Shown piece after piece: positions 56,881 through 64,000 of a stretch of DNA of 64,000 nucleotides (position 1 is the first letter of the stretch; every line of letters starts with the position of its first letter). Below the pieces are notes generated by a model, which saw only the letters and a program-made list of their open reading frames with translations, made no database searches and was not told where the DNA came from. The stretch is taken from contig NZ_LNRU01000010.1 of the NCBI RefSeq assembly GCF_001468225.1, positions 104,021 to 168,020 of the forward strand, written 5' to 3'. The DNA is from Sphingopyxis sp. H053. GTDB taxonomy: Bacteria > Pseudomonadota > Alphaproteobacteria > Sphingomonadales > Sphingomonadaceae. The position numbers were made by a program, and so were the translations under genes.

Positions 56881-59069
56881 CTCATAAACACAGGCGGCTT
56901 GCCATCGCTGCGTTACCCTGGCTGCTGATCGCGGGCGGGCTTGTGGTCGCCTACGGCCTGTTTGCGACATTGGCGGACAATCTCGCGGACCGAAACATCC
57001 GGACGGGGTTCGGTTTCCTGTTCGACCGGGCGGGTTTCGCGATTGGCGAAACGCTGATTGCTTACGCGCCGGGCGATTCCTATGCCGCGGCGCTGGCGGT
57101 GGGTCTTCTCAACACGCTCCTGATATCGGCGCTCGGCATCATCTTCTCGACCTTGCTCGGCCTCGCGGTCTGCATGGCGCGCCTGTCGTCCAACTGGCTG
57201 CTTGCGAGGCTCTCCGGCCTTTATATCGAGCTGGTTCGCAATATTCCGCTGCTGCTCCAGATGTTCGTCTGGTACGCCGCGCTGCTGTTCGGTCTGCCCG
57301 GACCCGGCCCGGGCGCCGTCGGACCGTTCGACCTCGATAATCGGGGATTGCACCTCCCCGCGCTCTCCTTGGCCGATCCGGGACGGCCGGTCTTTCTCAT
57401 CGCGATCGTCGCCTGTGCGATCCTGCTGGGTGCCGTGCGGCGAGGAGCCGTTCGCACGCGCACTGCGCTGGCCTTCGCCGGCATCTCCCTGGTGCCGCTC
57501 TTGCTGTGGGGCGGGATCGATCTGCCGCGGGCGGGGCGCTTCGGAACCGTCGGCGGATTGTCGCTCTCCACGGAGTTTCTGACGCTGGTCGCCAGCCTTT
57601 CGGTCTATGCCTCGGCCTATCTGGCCGAGATATTCCGCGGCGCGATCCTCGCCGTTCCCGCAGGGCAGAGCGAGGCCGCCAAAGCGCTCGGCCTGTCGCC
57701 CGCGCAAACAATGGGACGGATCGTGATGCCGCAAGCGCTGCGCATCGCCATACCGCCGATGACGAGCTGGCATCTCAACACGATCAAGAACAGCTCCCTG
57801 GGGGTCGCGATCGGATATCCCGAATTTGTCTCGGTGGTCGATACCGTCATCAGTCAGACAGGGCAGGCGATCGAGGGCGTCGGCCTGATCGTCGCGACCT
57901 TCCTGCTGCTTTCGCTATCCTTGTCGTTCGTCACCGGCCTCTATGCCCGCCAGTTGGGCTGGAGCGTCGCCGGGCAGCCCGGCCGGAGCATCCAGTCGGC
58001 GCCCCTCGAACCCTTTCCGCTGCGCTCGGCGACCGCCTGGCCGTCGTGGATACGGCGCAATCTGTTCAGAGGAGGACGCCAGTCGATACTCACCATCGCG
58101 ATCCTCGCCATGACCGCGGCTTTCGCCGGCAAGGGGCTCTCGTGGCTGCTGTTCGACGCGACCTTCGCCGGGGGCGCGGCCGATTGCCGTTTGGCCAGCG
58201 GTGCTTGCTGGCCATTCCTCCGCGAAAATGCGCGGCTGATATTGTTTGGCACCTATCCCGAAGCCGAGCAGTGGCGGTCCGCAGCAGCGGCGGCCGCGCT
58301 GCTTTCATGCCTTGCCTTCTCCTTCGTCCCGCGATTCTGGCGCAGCCGCCTCGGGCTTGTCTGGCTCGGCGCAATCGCCGTGGCGGTACTTCTGCTACGA
58401 GGAGGATTCGCGGGCCTTTCCTATGTCCCGATGGAGAAGTGGAGCGGCCTGCCGGTCACATTGCTGCTCGCGAGCCTTGCGGTGGTCGGCGCTTTTCCAT
58501 TGGCTATACTCCTCGCGTTCGGCCGCAGGTCGGCGCGGCGCGGCATTCGCTGGCCGAGCGTCGCCTTCATCGAGCTGGTTCGCGGAACGCCGCTGATCGG
58601 AGTGCTCTTCCTCGCTGCGGTCCTGTTCCCGCTGTTCGTGCCCTCCTATCTCTCGATCGACAGCCTGCCGCGCGTCCAGCTCGCGCTCATATTCTTCACT
58701 GCCGCCTATATGGCCGAGGTCATCCGGGGCGGCCTGCTGGCGGTTCCCGTCGGGCAAGCCGAGGCCGCGCATGCTCTTGGCCTCACCAAATGGCAGGCGC
58801 GGCGCCATATCCTGTTGCCGCAGGCGCTGAAAGTCAGCGTGCCGGGGCTGGTCAACACTTCGATCAGCGAGGTCAAGAACACGACGCTCGTCCTCATCGT
58901 CGGCGTCTTCGATTTGTTGCAGACGACCCGCCTCTCCTACGTCGAGGCGCAATGGCGACCCTATTTCGCCGAAGCCTATCTTTTTACCGGGACAATCTTT
59001 TTCCTCCTCTGTTTCTCCCTGTCCCGGCTCAGCATGAAGATCGAACGGAAACTAAACTATGCAGGATAA
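56877..59069 (+). CDS. Fused AapQ-AapM amino-acid ABC permease
   Basis: A 730-residue inner-membrane protein containing both permease subunits in one chain. The first half (to about residue 385) has the EAA loop EIFRGAILAVPAGQSEAAKA (around 248-270), and the second half has EVIRGGLLAVPVGQAEAAHA (around 612-634). Each half has the usual N-terminal helix and wide loop of AapQ and AapM, which are normally two genes. No frameshift or internal start with a ribosome-binding site is obvious. It begins in an ATGA overlap and ends 11 nt inside metC. Confidence 0.9.
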   Translation: MTHKHRRLAIAALPWLLIAGGLVVAYGLFATLADNLADRNIRTGFGFLFDRAGFAIGETLIAYAPGDSYAAALAVGLLNTLLISALGIIFSTLLGLAVCMARLSSNWLLARLSGLYIELVRNIPLLLQMFVWYAALLFGLPGPGPGAVGPFDLDNRGLHLPALSLADPGRPVFLIAIVACAILLGAVRRGAVRTRTALAFAGISLVPLLLWGGIDLPRAGRFGTVGGLSLSTEFLTLVASLSVYASAYLAEIFRGAILAVPAGQSEAAKALGLSPAQTMGRIVMPQALRIAIPPMTSWHLNTIKNSSLGVAIGYPEFVSVVDTVISQTGQAIEGVGLIVATFLLLSLSLSFVTGLYARQLGWSVAGQPGRSIQSAPLEPFPLRSATAWPSWIRRNLFRGGRQSILTIAILAMTAAFAGKGLSWLLFDATFAGGAADCRLASGACWPFLRENARLILFGTYPEAEQWRSAAAAAALLSCLAFSFVPRFWRSRLGLVWLGAIAVAVLLLRGGFAGLSYVPMEKWSGLPVTLLLASLAVVGAFPLAILLAFGRRSARRGIRWPSVAFIELVRGTPLIGVLFLAAVLFPLFVPSYLSIDSLPRVQLALIFFTAAYMAEVIRGGLLAVPVGQAEAAHALGLTKWQARRHILLPQALKVSVPGLVNTSISEVKNTTLVLIVGVFDLLQTTRLSYVEAQWRPYFAEAYLFTGTIFFLLCFSLSRLSMKIERKLNYAG

Positions 59070-60306
59070 TCACGACAGAAAATGGCCCGGGGAGCCGGCA
59101 AGCCCGAAAGGGCACGCCTGGCAGGACCCGACGCGTGCCGTTCACGGCGGTCCCCGCCCGCGCGATCAGCGGGGCCTCATCAATCCGCCCGTCGATCGAG
59201 CCTCCACCATTATCTACGGCAGCGTCGAGGCCTATATGGACCGGCACCAGGGTCTCTACGATGAGGTCATCTATGGCCTGTACGGAACGCGAACGACCTT
59301 TGCGCTCGCCGAGGCCGTCAGCGAACTCGAAGGCGGCTGCGCCACCGTCATCACCTCGTCTGGAACCAGCGCGATCGCGCTAGCCCTCACGGCTTTCGTG
59401 GCCGGGGGCGATCATCTGCTCGTTGCGGATTGCGTCTATGGGCCGACCCGCAAGTTTCTGACCGACGTTCTCGCGCGCTTCGGGGTCGAGGTGGAATATT
59501 TCCGGCCCGATATCGGAGCGGAGATTGCCGGGCTGTGCCGCAGCAACACCCGGCTCATCTACATGGAGACCCCGGGCTCGCAGACATTCGATATGATCGA
59601 CGTCCCCGCGATCACGGCGGTTGCACGCAGCCGGGGCATATTGACCGCTCTCGACAACACCTGGGCGACGCCGCTTTTCTTCAAACCGTTGGCCCATGGG
59701 GTCGACATCTCGCTTGCTTCGGCAACCAAATATCTCTCGGGGCACTCCGACTGTCTGCTCGGCACGATGACCGCCGCCAGCGATGCCGTCTACCGCCAGC
59801 TCAAGGATGCGGCGGCGCGCTGGGGCAACTGCGCGAGTCCCGACAATTGCTATCTCGTCCACCGGGGCATCAGGACGCTCGATGCCCGCCTTGAACGCCA
59901 CCAGCGTACCGCGGCGACGCTGATCGAATGGTTCGCCCAGCAACCCGAAGTGGTCGCGGTCCGCTATCCGGCCCATCCTTCCGATCCCGGCCATGCGATC
60001 TGGAAGCGGGATTTCACCGGAGCGTCCGGATTGTTCGGTGTTCAGCTCGATGGTCTTACCCCTCCGGAAACCAGCGCCTTTTTCAACGAATTCTCGCTGT
60101 TCCAGCTCGGTTCGAGTTGGGGCGGCTTCGAAAGCCTCGCGGTTCCGGCGTGGCCCGCTCCGATCCGCGATTTTCCCAATGGCGAGGCAGATGGGGCGCT
60201 GATCCGTATTCACGCCGGCCTCGAAGCGCCGCAGGATCTGATCGCCGACCTCGCCGCAGCCTTCGCGCGGGTACGGGCGATACGCGGCCGGGGGCAGGCG
60301 TCATGA
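59059..60306 (+). CDS. metC: Cystathionine beta-lyase (MetC-type PLP enzyme)
   Basis: A 415-residue PLP-dependent C-S beta-lyase. The MetC signatures are [20 protein letters not shown] (phosphate/substrate contacts), [40 protein letters not shown], the lysine motif [17 protein letters not shown], and [17 protein letters not shown]. It cleaves cystathionine or similar thioethers to homocysteine or a thiol, pyruvate and ammonia. It overlaps the permease gene by 11 nt and aapP by 4 nt, which is unusual: a biosynthetic enzyme sits inside a transporter operon. True substrate unknown. Confidence 0.94.
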   Translation: MQDNHDRKWPGEPASPKGHAWQDPTRAVHGGPRPRDQRGLINPPVDRASTIIYGSVEAYMDRHQGLYDEVIYGLYGTRTTFALAEAVSELEGGCATVITSSGTSAIALALTAFVAGGDHLLVADCVYGPTRKFLTDVLARFGVEVEYFRPDIGAEIAGLCRSNTRLIYMETPGSQTFDMIDVPAITAVARSRGILTALDNTWATPLFFKPLAHGVDISLASATKYLSGHSDCLLGTMTAASDAVYRQLKDAAARWGNCASPDNCYLVHRGIRTLDARLERHQRTAATLIEWFAQQPEVVAVRYPAHPSDPGHAIWKRDFTGASGLFGVQLDGLTPPETSAFFNEFSLFQLGSSWGGFESLAVPAWPAPIRDFPNGEADGALIRIHAGLEAPQDLIADLAAAFARVRAIRGRGQAS

Positions 60307-61055
60307 CCGATGCCTCGGGCCACGCGGCCGTCAGCTTGCGGCAGGTCGACAAATATTATGGCGCCTATCATGCCCTCCGCTCGATCGACCTCGAAATCGC
60401 CCCGCGCGAGCGGATCGTGATTTGCGGCCCTTCAGGCTCCGGCAAATCGACGCTCATTCGCTGCATGAACAGGCTCGAGGTGCCCGACTCCGGTGCCGTC
60501 CTGATCGAGGGAACCAGGATAACCGACGCGTCGCGAGAGGCCGTTGCGGCGCTCCGCGCCATTGGCATGGTTTTTCAGCAGTTCAATCTGTTCCCGCACA
60601 AGACGGTGCTGGAGAATTGCACCCTCGCGCCCGTCCTGCTCGGCGGCTTGTCTCTTCCGGAGGCGGAGGCGCGCGCCATATCCTATTTGGACAAGGTGAG
60701 GATTGGCGACCAGGCGGGCAAATATCCGGGGCAGCTCTCGGGAGGGCAGCAACAGCGGGCCGCGATAGCCCGCGCTCTGGCGATGGAGCCCCGGATTCTT
60801 CTCTTCGACGAGCCGACATCGGCGCTCGATCCCGAGATGATCAAGGAGGTACTCGATGTGATGACGTCCCTTGCCGGCGAAGGACGGACGATGGTGTGCG
60901 TGACGCACGAAATGGGATTCGCGCGCGAGGCGGCCGATCGCATGCTTTTCATGGATCAGGGCCAGATCATCGAAGACGCAAGGCCGGCAGATTTTTTCGC
61001 CGCGCCGAAAAGCGAACGCGCACGGACCTTTCTCGAACAGATACTTTCGCATTGA
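60303..61055 (+). CDS. aapP: AapP-like amino-acid ABC transporter ATPase
   Basis: A 250-residue ATPase. Walker A is GPSGSGKST, the Q-loop is [11 protein letters not shown], the signature [17 protein letters not shown], and Walker [16 protein letters not shown], with the H-loop in [11 protein letters not shown]. It matches the polar-amino-acid class. The ATG overlaps the metC stop (ATGA). It completes the importer with the lipoprotein and fused permease. Confidence 0.95.
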   Translation: MTDASGHAAVSLRQVDKYYGAYHALRSIDLEIAPRERIVICGPSGSGKSTLIRCMNRLEVPDSGAVLIEGTRITDASREAVAALRAIGMVFQQFNLFPHKTVLENCTLAPVLLGGLSLPEAEARAISYLDKVRIGDQAGKYPGQLSGGQQQRAAIARALAMEPRILLFDEPTSALDPEMIKEVLDVMTSLAGEGRTMVCVTHEMGFAREAADRMLFMDQGQIIEDARPADFFAAPKSERARTFLEQILSH

Positions 61056-61340
61056 GCGGCTCAAGTCGGTCGCGCCCCCAAGCTGTGCCGACCCACTTAA
61101 TCATGTCATTTCATAAGCAAGCCGAGGGAGGGGCCCGCCGGCTCCTTGCGCGAAAAGGCTCAGGCCGGAAAAAATTTCAAAATTGATGAGGGGTAGAGCT
61201 TTGGGGTGCGTATCTAGTAGGTATCGTGCGCCCGGAATTTACTTCATAACCAATTGATATGATTCAATAAATTCCTATTGACCTGTATATACATTTGATG
61301 CTCTCTGAGGGGAATCAGCCAACCATCAGGGGGTTTCGCT
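61056..61340 (+). promoter_or_regulatory. Upstream region of the last receptor, with TGTATATACA palindrome
   Basis: About 285 nt between aapP and the receptor contain no gene I can support. The stretch 61,240-61,300 is AT-rich. TTCAAT (61263-61268), a 17-nt gap and TATATA (61286-61291) form a possible promoter. The 10-bp palindrome TGTATATACA (61284-61293) overlaps its -10 and could be an operator. All of this is inferred from the sequence. Confidence 0.4.
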
Positions 61341-64000
61341 ATGATGACCAGGACAATTTTGCTCGCCAGCGCCGCAGCGGTCGCGACCTTTGCAACGCCA
61401 GCGCTCGCGCAGAGCGATGCTGCGACGCAGTCACCCGCCGCGGAGGATGCTCCGAACGGATCGGACATCGTCGTGACCGGCTCGCGCATTCGTCGCCAGG
61501 ATCTCGCGGGCGTCGGCCCCGCGACCGTCGTGTCGGCCGAGCAGATCGAGAACACCGGCGTCGTCAATATCGAGACGGTGCTGCAGCGCCTTCCCGCCAA
61601 CGCCGGCTTCGCAGGCAACCAGACCTCCGCCTATTGGGCGAACAATGGATATGGCACGGCGCAGGTGAACCTGCGCGGTCTCGGCATCAAGCGCACGCTT
61701 GTTCTGCTCAACGGCCGCCGCCTCGTCGCGGGCGGCACCGGCGCGAACTCCTCGCCCGATCTTAACATGATCCCGGTCGCGGCGCTCGCGCGCACCGATG
61801 TGCTCAAGGACGGCGCCTCGGCGATCTATGGCGCCGACGCGATGGCGGGCGTGGTCAACCTCGTGACCCGCACTGACTATGAAGGCCTCGGCCTCAGCGT
61901 GCGCCAAGGCATCACCGAAAAGGGCGATGGCTCGGACTTCACCGCCGACCTCCTGTGGGGCGTCCGCAACGATCGCGGCGGTTTCATGGCGGCGGTCACC
62001 TATCAGAAGACGAGCGCGGTCAATATGGCAACGCGCGCGCCTTGCTCGCTTGCCGAAACCACGCCCGGCATGCTGAGCTGCGTGAACAGCGCCTCGACGA
62101 TCGGCGGCCGCGCGGTGCTGCCGAACGGCCAGCAGATCAACTTCAATCAGGTGCTGGGCGGTAACGGCAACTTCTTCGAGCCGTACAGCGCTGCCAAGCA
62201 CAACTTCAACTCGAACCCGTTCCTCAACGCGGTGAGCCCGGTCGAGCGCGTGAGCACGGCGTTTTTCGCCGACTATGACATCACTGACAATATCGAGGCG
62301 TTCGGCGAATTCCTTTACACCTTCCGCAAGTCGAATCAGATCGCGACGCCCGGAACGCTGCGCAACCTCTCGATCGCGGCGAGCAATCCCACCAATCCGA
62401 CGGGGCAGAATATCGTCCTCATCCAGCGCCGCCTCGCCGAGCCCGGCCCGCGCCAATTCTTCCAGGAAACCGATACCTGGCAGGGTACGTTTGGCCTCCG
62501 CGGCAAGCTCTCTAACGATTGGGGATGGGAAATCGCGGGCGCCTTCGGCCGCAACACCGCGGTCGATGGTTCGACCAACATCGCCAATCTCGAGCGAGTG
62601 GCGAATTCCCTCGATACGACCAAGTGCAGTCTTGCTGCCGGTGCCACGATCCCCTGCGCCGACTATCTCGGGTTCGGCGACCTGACCCCGGAGGTTCTCG
62701 ACTATATCCTGTTCACGTCGCGCGACCGCGGCGGCAACGAGCTTGCGACGGTCACCGCCGATATCAACGGCGATCTCTTCAAGCTGCCCGCAGGCCCCGT
62801 CTCCTTCGCGGCGGGTGTCGTCTATCGCAAGGAAAAGGGTTGGCGCGATCCCGATCCGCTGACGGTGCTCGGTATTGCCAACACCAACCAGCAGGATCCG
62901 ATCTCCGGAACGAGCACGGCGAAGGAAGCCTATCTCGAACTGTCGGTGCCCGTTCTGGCCGACACACCCTTCTTCCAGTCGCTTACCCTCGACGGCGCGG
63001 TTCGCTACTCGAACTACGACCTGTTCGGCAGCGACTGGAACTACAAGGGGAGCGTCGACTGGGTCATCAATGACAGCTTCCGCCTGCGCGGCACCTACGG
63101 CACCGGCTTTCGCATTCCGAACGTCCCCGAATTGTTCGGCGGCGTCTCCGAGGGCAATCTGACGACCACCGACCCCTGCTCGCGCTATTCGACCAGCGGC
63201 AATGCGACACTGATCGCCAATTGTCAGGCGTCGGGCGTGCCGGCCAATTATGTTCAGCTCGGTACAACGATCCTGACAACGGTCGGCGGCAACGAGAATC
63301 TGAAACCCGAAAGCTCGACGACCTGGACCGTCGGGACGGTGATTTCACCGAAGGGACTGGTTCCGGGACTCTCGCTCACTGCCGACTGGTTCGACATCAA
63401 GATCAAGGATGCGATCCGTGCTATTCCGGGCTCGACAAAGCTCAGCATTTGTTATGCGAGCCAGAATCTTTCGCATCCCTTCTGCGAAGATTTTACCCGC
63501 AGCCCGTTGACCGGCGAGGTTACCTTCCTCTCCGCGCAACCGATCAACACGGGCCGCGAAGAAATGAACGGCCTCGATCTGGGTCTCGTTTACAACAATG
63601 ACATCGGCAGCGTGAACGTCTCGCTCGACGTCAACGTGACCTATCTCAACAAATATGTGGTCCTGCCTTTCCCCGGCGGCGCGCCGATCGACTTCGACGG
63701 CTTTATCGGCGGCGGCAATGGCGGCTATCCGAAATGGCGCGGCTATGGCGTGCTGACCGCTGAAAAGGACGGGGTCAGCGCGACCTGGTCGACCCAGTGG
63801 ATCGGCAAGGCGACCGACTTCAATGCGGCCCCCGGCGACATCGGCTACAGCACGCCGAATGTCTTCTACCACAATCTCCAGGTCGCTTTCGAAATCGACG
63901 AGAAGACCCGGTTCCAGGTCGGTGTCGACAATCTTTTCGATCGCAAGGCGCCCTATATCCAGAGCTTCACCGATGCGAACACCGACACGATGACCTATGA
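61341..64000 (+). CDS. TonB-dependent receptor, 3' end beyond window
   Basis: The first 886 codons of a long receptor of the sphingomonad class. The signal peptide is MMTRTILLASAAAVATFATP, cleaved near ALAQS. The TonB box is GSDIVVTGSRIRRQDLAGVG, and the plug has IKRTLVLLNGRRLVAGG and LARTDVLKDGASAIYGADAM. The barrel carries Cys pairs in extracellular loops (CSLAETTPGMLSC; CYASQNLSHPFC) and ends at the window edge inside a late strand (VGVDNLFDRKAPYIQS). The plug style is that of receptors for peptides or carbohydrates, so it may serve the adjacent aap-metC operon; this is inferred. Confidence 0.93.
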   Translation, partial: MMTRTILLASAAAVATFATPALAQSDAATQSPAAEDAPNGSDIVVTGSRIRRQDLAGVGPATVVSAEQIENTGVVNIETVLQRLPANAGFAGNQTSAYWANNGYGTAQVNLRGLGIKRTLVLLNGRRLVAGGTGANSSPDLNMIPVAALARTDVLKDGASAIYGADAMAGVVNLVTRTDYEGLGLSVRQGITEKGDGSDFTADLLWGVRNDRGGFMAAVTYQKTSAVNMATRAPCSLAETTPGMLSCVNSASTIGGRAVLPNGQQINFNQVLGGNGNFFEPYSAAKHNFNSNPFLNAVSPVERVSTAFFADYDITDNIEAFGEFLYTFRKSNQIATPGTLRNLSIAASNPTNPTGQNIVLIQRRLAEPGPRQFFQETDTWQGTFGLRGKLSNDWGWEIAGAFGRNTAVDGSTNIANLERVANSLDTTKCSLAAGATIPCADYLGFGDLTPEVLDYILFTSRDRGGNELATVTADINGDLFKLPAGPVSFAAGVVYRKEKGWRDPDPLTVLGIANTNQQDPISGTSTAKEAYLELSVPVLADTPFFQSLTLDGAVRYSNYDLFGSDWNYKGSVDWVINDSFRLRGTYGTGFRIPNVPELFGGVSEGNLTTTDPCSRYSTSGNATLIANCQASGVPANYVQLGTTILTTVGGNENLKPESSTTWTVGTVISPKGLVPGLSLTADWFDIKIKDAIRAIPGSTKLSICYASQNLSHPFCEDFTRSPLTGEVTFLSAQPINTGREEMNGLDLGLVYNNDIGSVNVSLDVNVTYLNKYVVLPFPGGAPIDFDGFIGGGNGGYPKWRGYGVLTAEKDGVSATWSTQWIGKATDFNAAPGDIGYSTPNVFYHNLQVAFEIDEKTRFQVGVDNLFDRKAPYIQSFTDANTDTMTY

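Overview
The window is high-GC alphaproteobacterial DNA that looks most like the order Sphingomonadales (Sphingopyxis, Sphingobium or Novosphingobium type). The reasons are the three large TonB-dependent receptors with sphingomonad-style TonB boxes, the AapJ-type amino-acid importer, and the very dense heavy-metal island. The genus is an inference. I see no rRNA, tRNA, CRISPR array, transposase or integrase.

Positions 1-52,190 are a metal-resistance island. (i) 1-5,367, minus strand: a MerR-type promoter reads into DUF3703, a His-rich secreted protein and a CzcC-CzcB-CzcA export system, the last cut by the window edge. (ii) 5,723-20,418, plus strand: a second Czc-type system with DUF190, two SRPBCC proteins, an SPC-type (P1B-4) P-type ATPase, an HAE1 RND pump without an adaptor, and DsbB/DsbA. 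(iii) 20,610-26,632: a Tyr/Arg/His-rich secreted protein, an AraC regulator with a methyltransferase, a merR-controlled CDF exporter plus cytochrome c/FTR1 permease (PbrT-like), and a merR-controlled MerT-like protein plus GDCCVxC protein. (iv) 26,717-34,825: a CusCBAF copper/silver exporter with small accessory proteins and a glutaredoxin-MauE protein, next to a CueR-like merR with a divergent promoter.

(v) 34,883-39,167 looks inserted or rearranged: a broken copD remnant, a TonB-dependent receptor and an orphan nuclease-like gene. (vi) 39,353-46,123, minus strand: copC-copD, a second AraC-methyltransferase pair, a copper P-type ATPase with a YHS domain, an NTF2-like protein and a cytochrome c. 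(vii) 46,267-52,190, plus strand: a CnrY/CnrX/CnrH-like anti-sigma, sensor and ECF sigma set, then the multicopper oxidase CopA, CopB, DUF305, DUF411, a lipoprotein and a DUF411 remnant.

Positions 52,341-64,000 are metabolic. A TonB-dependent receptor is followed by a LysR regulator. Divergent from it lies a tight operon of an AapJ-like binding lipoprotein, a single-chain AapQ-AapM fusion permease, a MetC-type C-S lyase and AapP, and then another receptor cut by the right edge. Together they suggest uptake and beta-elimination of a sulfur amino acid or a related thioether. This and the twice-occurring AraC-methyltransferase module are the least conventional systems in the window.
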